This document shows positions 22,349 to 34,505 of a stretch of DNA of 64,000 nt, piece after piece. The position numbers were made by a program, and so were the translations under genes. The stretch spans positions 40,689 through 104,688 of the forward strand of contig JAACJM010000283.1 in the NCBI GenBank assembly GCA_013368315.1. The letters are read 5' to 3'. How positions within the stretch are numbered: the first letter of the stretch is position 1; every line of letters begins with the position of its first letter. The DNA comes from Tetrapyrgos nigripes (taxonomy: Eukaryota; Basidiomycota; Agaricomycetes; Agaricales; Campanellaceae). Below the pieces are notes generated by a model. The model made no database searches. It was given only the letters and a program-made list of their open reading frames with translations, and had not been told where the DNA came from.

Positions 22349-23022
22349 TAGGGCTTCGCACCGTCCCAGTATCCATATGGTTATACGGGAACCGTATGGA
22401 AATACAACCCCGTACCGTATAGCAAGATTTGGAGAAAAAATACAGGACTGTACTGTACGGGTATAACCCGTATACCACCTTCTCCTTTACAGCCGTCATA
22501 CGGGTTGGTACGGTTACACGGTATACGGGTCGGTCAAGCCCCGGCAATGACTTTTCCTTAAATTTTAGTCCTTTTCGCCAAGTTTTCGTCATTCTTGTAC
22601 ATGAAGTGGTCGAAGTGAGGTGAAATTCCAAGCCCGAAGGGTATATCTGCGCTTGATCTGCGCAAATCCTGATGAAAAAGATGCTGATGAGCTGTTGTTC
22701 AGATGTCAGTGAGTCACAAAGGCAAAGTGAAAATCTTTCAGAGAGCTATGGTGATTTGCATAACACTAGTTTCTGACCTCCAGTTCAGTTCTTCAAGTCT
22801 TAAAAACAACAAGAAGTCAGTAAAAGGTGTGTCGCTTGTAGTATTTCTTCCAGCCGCAGCAGCATGACCCCGTAACCAGTATTACTGCCATACCCGTACC
22901 CGTCCAGTACCGTACAAGCTTCTAGATGAACCAGTACGAATACGAGGACGGGTATACCGTACCAGTACTGAGCCAGTAAAATTTACGGCCGTACCAGTAT
23001 TACTGGACAGTGCGAAGCCTTA
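22349..23022. mobile_element. hAT-like non-autonomous element (unit 1 only)
   Basis: The 674-bp element begins TAGGGCTTCGCACCGTCCCA and ends with an imperfect inverted copy (GTGCGAAGCCTTA). It is flanked by 8-bp near-duplicates GGTCAGAT (22341-22348) and GGTCAGGT (23023-23030). The matching place in unit 2 (about 33799-33810) is uninterrupted. Eight-bp duplication and TAGGG-type ends fit hAT. Inside are many short CCGTACC/GGTACGG and ACGGGTA motifs, like subterminal transposase-binding repeats. No coding capacity. Confidence 0.85.
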
Positions 23023-23030
23023 GGTCAGGT

Positions 23031-23790
23031 TTCATGTAGATTATAATGTGATTATAAGACCCTTGGCCCACAGACCTGTAATCCAGTGCAAGTAGTGTGT
23101 ATTGTACCTGTAATCTAGCTAGTATAATCCACTGTAATCTGGCTGTAATCAGGATGTAATCAGCTTATAAGGTGCTCATGAGGAAGCTGCATATATTGAA
23201 AATATAATCAACGTGTCTAGATACAAGTGCAAGTAGTACTACTAGTATCTATGCATGCTTGGAACAAGAAGTCAGCAAGGCTAAGGGACAGTAGCAAAGG
23301 ACATATAGCTCACCTAGTCACATTCATTCAACGAGCTGGAAGGCAGGTCTGATAGAGCAAAATCAGCACCAAGTCAAGATTCGCAGAGTTGATCCTCATA
23401 CCTTGTCGTGATCAAATGCCGGCGTGCGGACAGACAATCTCGAAAGACCTTGGGGCAAGGCCGTCAGAAACAGACGTCGAAAATAAGAGAGATCCTTAGT
23501 GTACGAATACATACCTTGCACATCCTGCCTCTCAACGAACATAGTAGTGAATGCTGGGGCTTTAAAGGAAGCGCATATATGAGCCGACAGCAATCAAGAA
23601 GAAAAGAAGTGAACGCACATATAGTATTCACATATTAACGATCTCTCCCTCCGATAAAATGTGGTATTCGTACATCACATGCGGCGTGTTCTAACGCAAT
23701 GGTGATCGTGTAGACATATGGGCACGACAGAAGGACCTAAGAGTTGCACATATAGTCAGCAGCACGAACCTAAGCCACGAAATAAGGTAT
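23031..23790. other. TAATC-rich tail of unit 1 and inter-unit DNA
   Basis: From 23031 to about 23245 are repeats of TGTAATC-type words, shared with unit 2 (about 33810-34020), where duplication homology ends. From 23245 to 23790 is the junction between units. It has reverse-strand fragments such as FKAPAFTTMFVERQDVQ (about 23505-23560, ending at a GTATGT donor-like site) that might be exons of an unknown gene. Confidence 0.4.
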
Positions 23791-23795
23791 TCACC

Positions 23796-24016
23796 TCAGG
23801 GAAATAGAAGCTCGGTGATGTCGGGAAAGGCAACCTTCTCACCGCCTGATAGATGAAGGCATGCAGATCTACGGATAATGGGAATAACGTGCAAAAAAGG
23901 CCAAGAAAAGTAGGAACGTACCCGTCTACCCATCCTTTGACAAGTAAAATGGTAGCGTCTGCCCTTTGGTCCCCCTGAACCTCAATTGTCAAGTCCTCCA
24001 CCCTACTCTCCGACAT
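23796..24016 (-). CDS. Possible two-exon small protein gene
   Basis: A reverse-strand ATG at 24016 opens an exon (23922-24016) reading MSESRVEDLTIEVQGDQRAD and ending at a GTACGT donor. A 53-bp intron (23869-23921) ends in TAG, and exon 2 (23796-23868) continues in phase to LHLSGGEKVAFPDITELLFP and a stop, giving 55 residues. The exon lengths sum to a multiple of three. It lies between the two duplication units. No family recognised. Confidence 0.35.
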
Positions 24017-24442
24017 CTCGTGATGCTCTCCCTAGACTTCCTTGTGATGATAATCACTATGTAATAATGGTAATGATACAACTTTTGTTTTGTTTAAATT
24101 CTACTACTTTGAACAGAACGGAACGGAACACTGAATAGAAACGCCTGCAAGAAAAAAAATAGACCACGACTACTGCTCTAGAGCCAAGGCCAAAACTAAT
24201 AGGGCGGGGGGAAGGGGGAAGGCGTAGATGCAGGTGAAGGTACTGCAGGAATGCAGGAAGGTATAGCTATAGCTATAGGTATAGGTGACGCCAAGAAGTA
24301 TCAAGTTGAATGCAGAAAGTTGAATGCAAAGGGGGTAGGTAACCCAAAGGGACAAGAAGGTAGGGTAGGATATGTCAATCATGATGAAGCTTGAAGCTTG
24401 AAATGCAGGTGCAGACGCTGGTAAAACAGATGCTGGTGAAGT

Positions 24443-27400
24443 CTAAGAGGATTCGGATTCGGACTCGGGATCAGACATGGGTGCAGATGTAGATGTAGAT
24501 GGAGACGTGGCTAGACGTCGGCGTTTCGGACTACCGGGACTATCAGGAGACGTTGCTGTTGCGATCGAGGGGGGCGTAGAAGTCTGGGCTGTAGCTGTAT
24601 AAGTCAAAGTCGAAGTCGAAATCGAAGTAGCAGAAGTGGAGGTGAACGAAGAGGTAGAGGTTGACTGAGACGTTGATGTACTAGGGGCAACGTCAACGTC
24701 ATCTTCATTATCATCTTCCTCTCGTTGACGTTTATTAGACTTTACCTTGGCCTTTACAGGTGACGAAGGAGGCGTGGGTATGAGTGTGGAAAGGGAAGCT
24801 TGGGCGGAAGTCTGAGTCTACGTCTTCGTCTTCGTCTGAGGGGCAGTGGTGGTAGTGGTAGTGGTATTGTTGGTGGTAGTTGATGAAGTAGTCGTAGTTG
24901 CAGCAATCGTGTCATTCATCATCAAGACACTAGCCCCAGCACCACCAGACTCGGTTCTTCGTCTCTTCACCATGCCAACGTCGCCTTCCCTGTCATCCAA
25001 ATCCTTATCTCCAATGCCATCTTCCGGAGTCTTCCTCCTCCTCTTTAACCCCAACCCCATCCCCGTCCCTGAACCTGAACTCGAACTCGACGCGTCCAAC
25101 ATCCCAAAAGACCCAAAAGACCCAGACCCAGGCCCAAGTGACACAGTCTTTCCCAACGATGACAGAGACAGAGTACCCGTGCGTTCCAACGTTCCCAATG
25201 CCCAAGTCCTCCCCAAACCTCTGCCTAACATCCCTGTCCCCGTCCCCATCCTCTCCAAGGCTCTCACCTTCCCATTAGCCTCAGCCTCAGCCCCACTCTC
25301 ACTCTCGCCCTCACACATACCCGATTCGATTTGCTGAGACTCACTCATACCCATATCCATATCGTCTCCATCCCCACCACCACCAACACCACCACCACCA
25401 CCCGTACCCTTACCCACACCAACACCAACACCCGTAGCCATAGCCATACCCACACCCCCACAAACCCTCTGAACCCTCCCCCCCCCCTCCCCTCCCTCTC
25501 AAACATCCTCTGCAAATGCACATAATTCGAAACAATCTGTCTATCATGCATCGCAGCTTCGAGGAGAGAAAGACGTTGATAGGGATGGGGGGTTAGCCAG
25601 TGCCATTTGGTACCACGGCGAGAGGTAGTGGTACTAGGGCTCGAGGTACTAGGGCTCGAGGTGGTAAGGTTGAGCGAAGAGGACTGCATCTGGGTCTGGG
25701 TCTGAGTCTGTGCCTCGAGATGATTCCTCAAAGTATAATACTTTGTATCGCATATCTCGTTCCGAAGAGGGTGATGTGGGTGTGTGTTTGTGTTTCTTCA
25801 TCTTCATCTTCTTCGCCTTTATCTTCACCTTTGCCTTTGCCTTCACCCTCATCTGCGCCTTCATCTGCACCATTAACCATCCCATCATTATCCAGAACCC
25901 TCAGCCCCCTCGAACTCCCCACCCCAACAGGATCCAAAACATCTGACCAAGTCGTTCCAGTGGCGGTCCAGTTCCAGTTGGGAATATCGTTATCGTTATC
26001 GTTGTCTCTGTCTCCTCTTGGTCTTGGTCTTTGTCTCGGTCTCGGTCACCACTGAGAACAACCAACCCCAAACCCAGCCCCCACAAATACCCCCCCAACA
26101 CCACCCTATCAATATCCAACCACCTTTCTTTGATCTCGGATGGAGAGATGAATTGGAGGGAGAGGAGACGGGAGGTGAGGGGGCCTGAGAGGGGGGTTAG
26201 GTGGGGGGGATGGAGACGACAGTTGGGACGGGGTGGAATGGTGGTGGTGGTAGTGGGGGTAGAAGAAAATGGAGTTGTCGACGAAGATGGAGACGCAGAC
26301 GCAGATGTAGGTGCTGAAGAAGACGAAGTTGTAGTCGTAGACGTAGACGAAGTCGAAGTTGGCTGAGAAGCTGTAGTTGTCGTAGTCGTAGTCGTAGCCA
26401 TAGACGTAGACGCAGACTCCGAAGAAGACGTAGACTCTGAAGAACCCTCACCCTGATCGTCCAAGTTAAACGTCTGATTCTCCGTGTCCATTCGCCTTAA
26501 ACCCCGTGAACGAGTGGGAGGTGTTGACGTTGACGTTGACGCTTCCCTTTCCCCTTCCACACCCGCTATAATCGAAGGCATCACCCCAACCCCAGGACCA
26601 GATACCATCTCAATAGGCATTGTATCCACCCTTTTCAACCCCTTTCCCGTTCCGGTCTCTTCCCTTATTCTCTGCTCTTCCTCTTCCGCACACTGAAGCT
26701 CCCCCCTCCACCTCCTCACCCTCTCCTTCCTCCCCTCCACACTCTCACTAGACCCCTTGGATAGATAATACTCGTATGTTGCAAGAGAGATGTATGGGTC
26801 GAAGATTGTTGGGGCTGGTCTAAAGTTGGGGGTAGGCGTAGACGTTATTTGTTTCGCTTTGGGATTGGGATTGGGATTGGGATTGACTTTGGCTTCTTCG
26901 ACTTTCGCTCTAGGGTACGCAAAATCCCAAACCCCAACCCCCAACCTATCCAACTCTTCCTTAGCTTCGATCGGGTTGTCCCAGTTTATCGGGGGAATGT
27001 CGATTTCGGTAGGGACGAGTGAAGCGTTTGAGGCAAGAGAAGTGGTGGACCAGGAACGTTGGACGTGATTATGGTTGCTAGTGCTAGTGCTGGTCGACGT
27101 CGAGTCTGGATCAGCAACGCCATTTCTCGAAGCAGAGATGTCATCCGAGTGCATAGGCGTAAGCACCAACATGATTAGGATCAATAACTATACCCTTTGG
27201 TGGTGGACCGTCCAAGTAGGGGTTATACGTGGTTGGGTAAAAGCCGTGTTGGAAGGAGCGGAGGTCTGAGGAGGGTGTTGCGAGGGAGAGGGCCTGTAAG
27301 GGGAAGATTGATTAGTTGAAGCAAAGGAGAGTGAAAGCGTGAAAGAAAGACACCCACCTTCTTAACCTGACACTCTCAATCCTACACTCAATCTTCTCCC

Positions 27401-27642
27401 CTTTCACAGACTCTTCTACGCGTGAGGTTGGGAGAAACCGAAGCCGCCCTCAGACGTCGCAGTGGAAGAAGGGAAGGAATGGACGCATTTAGATCCAGTG
27501 GCACCTAAAAACCAATTCCGAGCAACGTTAGTCTAGTCCAGTCGCGACTGGGACTAGTTTGACTCACAAGTAGAAGCAGCTAGCCTCACTCGCTCTCAGA
27601 CACCCTCGCCTGCATCTCTCTTTCCACTCTCTCCATAACCAT
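24443..27642 (-). pseudogene. Low-complexity multi-exon protein, copy 2 (broken)
   Basis: Same family and same 5' deletion as copy 1: the first exon starts within MERVEREMQARVSE. Lesions include an 11-bp deletion at about 27172 (CCTAATCATG where copies 1 and 3 have CCTAATGGTGATG), a 1-bp loss at about 25985 that breaks the WNWTATGTTW block, and another at about 25746 in the YAIPKY block. Long pieces remain open, such as 25901-27184 with FDPYISLATYEYYLSKGSS and LTSRLLSLQFISPSEI. The C-terminal extension stays in frame where copy 1 has TGA: here the codon is CGA (about 24734), and the frame runs to 24443. Function unknown. Confidence 0.75.
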
Positions 27643-27925
27643 GGGTGTCGCTTGTCGCCGCCCTCGTCGGTGTCGTCGTCGGTGTCGGTGTCGCCGTGGT
27701 CGGGAACGAGTAATAAGTCGGGTAAAGGTAAGCTACGTGATGTGAAAAAAGGCAGGCGATTCCTTTTTGGGATGACATCATGGATTGTTTCCGGAGATCG
27801 TTGGCTTGTGATTGGAGCCAAAGTCCGAAATGAGTCATTGGCCTCGGGATTGTGTAGATGCTCCGGAATGGCTCGGCGGTGGTCTTCCCCCTTCACTGTT
27901 CCCTGCCAAATTGTAATTTCAGTCC

Positions 27926-27965
27926 AGCAGCATGGCGCAGTGGGCCCATAACCCCGAGGTCACTG
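27926..27965 (+). pseudogene. tRNA-iMet relic, unit 2 (5' half with deletion)
   Basis: It starts AGCAGCATGGCGCAGTG and continues GGCCCATAACCCCGAGGTCA, with the same D-arm deletion and loss of the T-arm as unit 1. Confidence 0.65.
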
Positions 27966-28459
27966 CTAATCTACCTGAGGAATTGGAGCGCAAGTTTTTT
28001 TTCCTTTCTTTCCGTTATTTCTCTCTACATATGTCGTAAACCTAGTAGTTTCAAGTGCCTGGTCTTTCCGACTTGTTGGGTTGTACGTAGACAAGCTCAT
28101 GTAGACTTCGACACGGCTGAATAGAGTCTCAAATTAAAATCACCCAGATACATACATAGATAGACAGATAGATAGAGATACGCGGGGTGTATGTGTGGTC
28201 CTTCATGAATCGCAAATATGCCGAGTGATGTTGAGGTTGGAAAAATTTTCATTCACTCTATTGTTACCTATATGCATCATTGCCATTTACCTATCTCTTT
28301 GTTCATAAACCATCACAACGTCGAGAACGTTCCCTCCGAGTACATACTCAGTCCTGCATGTAAAGATTTTCGTGTCCAAGGTCTCCGAGCGAGAAGGAAA
28401 CTATGTAGGAACGCTCAGTGCGGCGGGGCTCAGCGTGGCCCGAAAAGGCCTCACTGCAA

Positions 28460-28596
28460 TGATTACTTGTGAGCCTTGGGGTACAGCCTCGACAATCTTG
28501 GTACCAGTACCATACGTAATCGTAGTGCTACCGTTGTTTTCGGCGTTCAAGGCTAAGTCGGCTTTAAAACTTGAAGCAATGCTCTGTTTCATTATG
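28460..28596 (-). pseudogene. MKQS-type short peptide frame, unit 2
   Basis: It reads MKQSIASSFKADLALNAENN and GTGTKIVEAVPQGSQ. The stop found in the sister copies is CAA here, so the frame runs on to 28401. It may be an exon fragment. Confidence 0.25.
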
Positions 28597-29003
28597 TATG
28601 TAGCCTCTGCACGTCCAAGGCTCAAGCAATTGCAATGATATATATAGGTTATCTTCGAACGACGTCGCAGACTCCCACATACATACTTGGTGAACGCCCA
28701 TCATTGCCATTGCTTTAATTCGCCAGTGTCCCTACCAGACAATCCACAGATGTACGTATACGGAAAGCTATGTGAAAATCGCTCGGCAATGAAAGTTGCC
28801 ATTTCTGGCACAATGTTGCACAGGCAAGCGGCCGTGCGCTATCATGCATCCAATGCCATGGGCAGTGAATGAGGAAAAAAGTCAACCAATCACTCGTGGG
28901 GGTCTCAGGTTCAGCGCAAAGCGAGTATACTTCATTCTTTCGTATCGTTTAACCAACTTCAATCCGAATCGTGCGCCACGCATTTGGTTGCACAAAGATT
29001 GGT

Positions 29004-29010
29004 TATATAA
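29004..29010 (+). promoter_or_regulatory. Orphan cupredoxin-type promoter, unit 2
   Basis: TATATAA in the position of the cupredoxin TATA box, followed by the same pyrimidine-rich leader and TCAACTTGAACCG. The coding region behind it is replaced, as in unit 1. Confidence 0.4.
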
Positions 29011-29551
29011 TGGAGTACTACTCCGACTCATTGGATTCCTCACCTTCTTTCGTCCCTTCCCGTCCCTCCGTTCCAGTGTCAGATTAAATTCTCCTAGTCA
29101 ACTTGAACCGATACAATGCGCTCCAGTCTTCTGCGCTCTTCCATTTGGTGTCCGCAAGAGATGGACCATCACATTCACACCATTCACAGCATGAGGTGTG
29201 AATACTAGCCTATACAAAGTTTCTTCATTCAATGTAGAAAGTGGCTGATTGGCTGGGGTGGTAGATGTTTAATTTCTTGTCAGAAGGATGCATCTTCTGC
29301 CAAAGTTCAGTGTCATCGCTGTGAGGGAGTGGAGTAGCATTACTGTCTTAAAAAGCTGTCAGTCTTTCTATGTCAATACTTACACTGACCAAGATATGTA
29401 CCAGCTGCTCAACTAGCAAGTAGTACATGGCACTATGCACAATGATTTTGGGTATTTCAGAGTTAGAGATAAATGGGGGCAGATTTACAAATCATTTTCA
29501 TTGATGTTGCTCAGTATATATACATTTTACATTGTTCAACCAGGACAATTG

Positions 29552-32500
29552 TCAAAAGCAGCACCAAACCCGACGCCAGGTTTTTCGTGATGCCATTGAT
29601 TCTGCCAGGTCATCATTAACCCGCTGGAGGCAGTTTTCACAAATACCAACTTCTTGTGGCATCTGAATGGCTTCAAAAAGTTCCTTTGCTTCTTCAAATT
29701 TTGCTTTGGCAGGAGAGAGGTAGCCTTGGGCATGATCAATTCTCCCAAGAATACGCAAGCATCGCACAGCTCCCAGCCTGTCACCAACCCCCTCAAATTG
29801 CTCTTTGGCTTGCTCAAGCATGACCTTTGCATCTTCATATTGGCTCATCATCCTGCATATATTCCCCAGGCTTTGTAAGCATTGAGCTGCTCCCAGCCTG
29901 GATCCAACCCCCTCAAATTGCTCTTTGGCTTGCTCAAGCATGACCTTTGCATCCTCATATTGATCTAGCATGCTACATATATCCCCCAGGCTTTGTAAGC
30001 ATTGAGCTGCTCCCAGCCTGGATCCAACCCCCTCAAATTGCTCTTTGGCTTGCTCAAGCATGACCTTTGCATCTTCATATTGGCTTAGCATCCGGCATAT
30101 ATTCCCCAGGCTTTTCAAGCATTGAGCTGCTCCCAGCCTGTCACCAACCCCCTCAAATTGCTCTTTGGCTTGCTCAAGCATGACTATTGCATCTTCATAT
30201 TGGCTTAGCATCATGCATATATTCCCCAGGCTTTGCAAGCATTGAGCTGCTCCCAGCCTGGATCCAACCCCCTCAAATTGCTCTTTGGCTTGCTCAAGCA
30301 TGACTTTTGCATCTTCATATTGGCTTAGCATCTTGCATATATCCCCCAGGATTTGCAAGCATTGAGCTGCCCCCAGCCTGTCACCAACCCCCTCAAATTG
30401 CTCTTTGGCTTGCTCAAGCATGACCTTTGCATCCTCATATTGATATAGCATGCTACATATATCCCCCAGGCTTCGTAAGCATTGAGCTGCTCCCAGCCTG
30501 GATCCAACCCCCTCAAATTGCTCTTTGGCTTGCTCAAGCATGACCTTTGCATCCTCATATTGATCTAGCATACTGCATATATTCCCCAGGCTTTGTAAGC
30601 ATTGAGCTGCTCCAAGCCTGGATCCAACCCCCTCAAATTGCTCTTTGGCTTGCTCAAGCATGACCTTTGCATCCTCATATTGATCTAGCATACTGCATAT
30701 ATCCCCAGGCTTTGCAAACATTCAGCAACTCCTCTCATATCTCCAATTTTTTCATATAGATCCTTAGCCTGTTGTGCCTTCTCCTTTGATTGTGTATGTC
30801 TTCCCTGATAATAAAGGCTCTTTCCTAATCTTTTATAGCATTCTGCTTGTATCTGTTCAATGGTGCTGTTCCTAGATATACTGCGACTGCTTGTAACCAC
30901 TTCCACATCATTTGTCTCCTGATTTATCTCATCCTTATATAGCTCCTCCACATCATGAATTATATCTATAGCCTTCCCATATTCCCCCATGAACCTCAAC
31001 ATCTCTTCTTGCATGAACATCACTTAAGTTTGATCACTCAAATTCAGCTCTGACTTCCATCTCAAATATTTTGCAACCAATGGCACAAGCCCTGAACAGT
31101 ATTCTGAATAGTTATACAATCGCTCTAACACATTTATATGTGATCTTTGAAATGACCTCTTGATCTGTATTTCCAAAATTTTATAAATATTTCCAATATG
31201 CAGTCTAAGCTGACCATTTTCTTCACTGGGATTTCGAGGTAAATTGTCTATGAATGACTCATAAAATACCGAGACCTGATTTTCAACATTGTGTCTTTCC
31301 TGAAAGCTCTTCATAATGTATTCCCCAATTGGTGTCAATATTTTGAGTGCTTTGTCTCCTGTTTCATAAATAAGGCATGCCTTCTTCAAGATAAGAGCCT
31401 GTGTTGTTGTATCATCAAGATGCATGGTTGCATCAGGAAGCATTTTTGGCAAGTTTTCCAACCAATCTGGGATACCACTTGGTAGTAAAGCAACAAGCCT
31501 CAAGACATCTTCTCCAGTGGGGGAAAGCTTTTCTCTGACAATGTTGAGTGTCAACTTAATTGAGACTTCAATACTTGTAAGCCTGTTCTCCTGCTCTCCC
31601 ATTCCAAATTTCTTCAGCACTGCTGTCTTCTGGTGATTCCACCTTTCCATTATGTTCTTCAAAGGCCATTCTCTGGCAAGCTGTGCCATGAGCATAATAG
31701 CCAAGGGCATACCATCCATCTGAATTAACAAATTTTGTAAAATGGGATCCTCCTCCTCAATTGTAAGGTCCCCATCAGAACAGAAAGAACAGAAAGCTTC
31801 CTTGGCTGCACCAAGCTCAAGGGGAGGCAATCCAGATCCTCCTCCAAGTTTATGCCATTTAATTTGTCCAGGCCCCTCAGTTCCTCTCATAGTCACAATA
31901 ACTGAGACTGACTTGCATCTGCAGATTCTTTCAATTAAGTTCTTGACTTCAGTCTGGCCTTTGCTACCCCAAGGTGTCTCAAAATTATCCAGAACCAGCA
32001 AGAGGTGTTGGCCACCTCTGAGATAGTCCAGCAATAATTTGAAGGAATCTTTTCCTTGTCTCACTTGCAGTCCAATGGCCTGTACCAATCCCTGAATAAG
32101 GAGTGTTGCATCTGGAAGCATTTCACAAGGGATGAAATAGCATCTTCCTTCAAATTTCTCTGTGACCAATGGATTTTCCATGACGTGCAAGGCAACAGAT
32201 GTTTTGCCTATTCCTCCAGCACCAAGAATGGCGACATGGACCTGTTTGGTTTCACACAAGATATTGACTGCTTCTTCCACAAGGTGGGATCTCCCAGTGA
32301 ATACATCTGGAACTTGAGGTGTATGAAGAAGCAGATCACTGAAATTATGAAATTAGATAAAATAGTCAAACATAGTAGCATTTTACGTACGCTGCTGTGA
32401 TTTCCTGAAGGGAAAAAGTTGTCAGACAGTGAATTTTGGTGGGAAAATGACATTTACCTTTGGTTTGTTCCCGGGAAAATCTGCAAATGACCTGTGTAAG

Positions 32501-32821
32501 AACTCCAATTATGTGAAAACGGAGTACTCACTGGTAATGTAATAATTTGCATCTCGCCCAATATTAGTGATAGTTGAGCCCGCAAAACTCATGTGCTGAG
32601 CTCCAGAAAAGAAATGCCCCTGGTTTCTGGGACCAGTTTGACTAGGGCCAGTATCCATTGGTTCCATGTCTGAAGCTTGTTATTCACTCCTTAAAAAATC
32701 TAGAGTCATAATTCCAACTCACCTCGAAAAAACTTTGCGGCGGTGTAACGTTTGTGTCGTGAAGGGTTGAAAAGTGTCTCAACCACGTGATCAGAACTTC
32801 AAAAGTTGCGCTTGAAGCCAT
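29552..32821 (-). pseudogene. NB-ARC/TPR NOD-like receptor, copy 2 (broken)
   Basis: Sister of copy 1 with all domains recognisable: GAGGIGKTS P-loop, LLLVLDNF, VTMRGT, GMPLAI, then TPR units. Exon structure is conserved: probable first exon 32723-32821, then 32532-~32667 with ATG, two small exons, and the large exon from about 32338. Two lesions break it: GAA to TAA at about 31023-31025 after LNLSDQT, and a 1-bp deletion at about 30706 (ATCCCCAGG where other repeats have ATCCCCCAGG) inside the first TPR unit. The N-terminal NTPase (exon fragment 31024-32280) would still be produced as a truncated protein. The C-terminus ends RKTWRRVWCCF instead of the short GNA of copy 1. Confidence 0.85.
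29640..30720 (-). repeat. 120-bp TPR-encoding tandem repeats, copy 2
   Basis: Eight units begin at 29761, 29881, 30001, 30121, 30241, 30361, 30481 and 30601, one more than unit 1. Substitutions fall at the same few codons as in unit 1, but the order of variants differs, as expected from unequal exchange or conversion. Confidence 0.9.
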
Positions 32822-33040
32822 CACTAAATGATGGCTTTCTACGGTTGATGAACGAATCAAGACTCAAGGAAATCTGTATTGCGTGTACAGCACACCTGGA
32901 TCAACGACGTGACGGCGGTGGTGGCGCGGCGTGGTTACTATATACGAACTATGAAAAGTGCGGGTTACTGTTACACGTACTTGGTTCCTCACTCGTCCTA
33001 TACTCAATATTCAGGCTAAGTAGTACTCGCACAACTATTC

Positions 33041-33677
33041 TCATAGTACAGATGACACCGACAATCGTCGTGTATACACCAAGTTCTTATTGACCATTGG
33101 ATCGTAGACCGAGTTTGTTTTCGCTGTGGCTAAGCCCTTGCTCGAACTTGTTCTACTTATTATCCATCATGATTATTTCCACTGATACATTTTTATCCCC
33201 ATCTTCGTCCCTTGTTCTCCGTCCATCATCGTTGTCGTCATCGTTGACTCACTCGCCTGGCTTGAATTCTTATTCTGGATGGGGCGCGCTACATAGTATG
33301 ACTATGTACTCTTCCCCAACGCATAAGAGTCGAATAAGAGTCCCTCAACCTTATACATAACATACTGGTGACATCATGTCTGGCATACGTAGTTGTTGCG
33401 TAGTTCTTCTAAAGTTCTAAGTACTTTGGTCTCATGGTGGGGAGTAGGTGTGCGTACCCCTAACATAAGACTGGTTGTGACGGCATCGCAAGAAAGAACC
33501 ACGGTCAATATGAGAAAATACAGGCTCGCGTTCATTGTGAAGGTTTATGATTCAAGAAGAACCTTGCCTTCCTTTGAGTTGCGTCCCAGAGAGTCCGATG
33601 GCAACGAAGTTCTGCTCGTCAACCTTCCCTGCCGCTTTACAATTTCTATTCTCCTCATTGATGACCTTGGCTCCATT
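33041..33677. other. ~640-bp stretch present only in unit 2
   Basis: Unit 1 joins ACAACTATT directly to TGAATTGCCC, whereas unit 2 has this stretch between them. No inverted ends were seen. The reverse strand of 33555-33720 reads like an exon (NGAKVINEENRNCKAAGKVD, IGLSGTQLKGRQGSS, stop). Unit 1 keeps only the upstream end of that reading, so unit 1 more likely lost DNA than unit 2 gained it. Confidence 0.4.
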
Positions 33678-34019
33678 TGAATTGCCCTTGAAACTCTCCC
33701 CCTCAACATCGCCTCCAAGCCGTCTCCTTACGCATTAGCAAAAAGTACGCCTCCTTATAACCTGATTATATGCTGATTACTGTGGGATTATGAGGGGGGT
33801 CAAATTACCTGTATATTATAATATAGTTATAAGAATCTTGACCCACAGACCTGTAATCCAGTGTAAGTAGTGTGTATTGTACCTATAATATAGCTATAAT
33901 CAAGATGTAATCTGGTTATAATCCACTATAATCTGGCTGTAATCGGCATGTAATCAGCTCATGAGGAAGGTATAGGGCCCATATATTGAAATATAATCAA
34001 CGTATCGAGATACAAGTTG

Positions 34020-34500
34020 TTGTGGCTCTCGCAATAATTGGTAGATGGTAGCGTACCGTTGTCTAGTGTAGTTCGAATGATAATAGAATTACCGTCAAGG
34101 AACCAGTATATACCTAGATGCCTTACGAGCCTACTAGTAAGTAGAGCGAGTCAATACGTACTAATAGCTAGCGTACGAATACAGAGCGAGTCTATTTATA
34201 AGTACGTAGTAATTATCGGAGCGCGTCGATGATCGATACCTTGAAGAAGGCAATTCTCAGTGAGAGTTTAGGCACAGATAGATTCTCAAGCGTAAACACT
34301 TACATTTTATATCCACTTGGCTAGATATACCAGAAGTTTCTGCGTAGTTCCATATTGTACAAGTAAATACTGTTCTTCGGGCATATTTCCGAAGCTAGTG
34401 CTATTGTTACATTGTGCGTAAGTAAAAGCGAATTGAAAGATGGGAGGATTTTTGTATTGCTGCCCTAGATTCCTAACATATCCCCCCCAGATCCTCATGA
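34020..34500. other. Intergenic, no feature seen
   Basis: Right of the duplication. Only short shadow frames and no clear repeat. Confidence 0.35.
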
Positions 34501-34505
34501 TCCTT

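Larger units (their letters stand above)
13190..23245. repeat. Segmental duplication, unit 1
   Basis: From about 13440 to 23245 the order low-complexity gene, tRNA relic, MKQS peptide frame, orphan promoter and NB-ARC/TPR gene is repeated at 24060-34020 in the same orientation. Spacing from unit to unit is about 10.6-10.9 kb (receptor P-loop exon start 21421 versus 32280). Homology with the third copy (41930 onward) begins slightly earlier, near 13190. A hAT-like insertion (22349-23022) is specific to this unit. Confidence 0.85.
24060..34020. repeat. Segmental duplication, unit 2
   Basis: Sister of unit 1, same gene order and orientation. It lacks the hAT-like insertion but contains an extra ~640-bp stretch (about 33041-33677) and one more 120-bp TPR repeat. 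Several kb look roughly 90 percent or more identical by eye. Confidence 0.85.

Noticed and set aside
24846..25337. 163-codon plus-strand frame and similar plus-strand frames at 14292, 42559 and 42897
   Set aside because: They lie antisense to the low-complexity gene copies; their Pro/Ser-rich text is the shadow of Gly/Thr-rich codons on the reverse strand.
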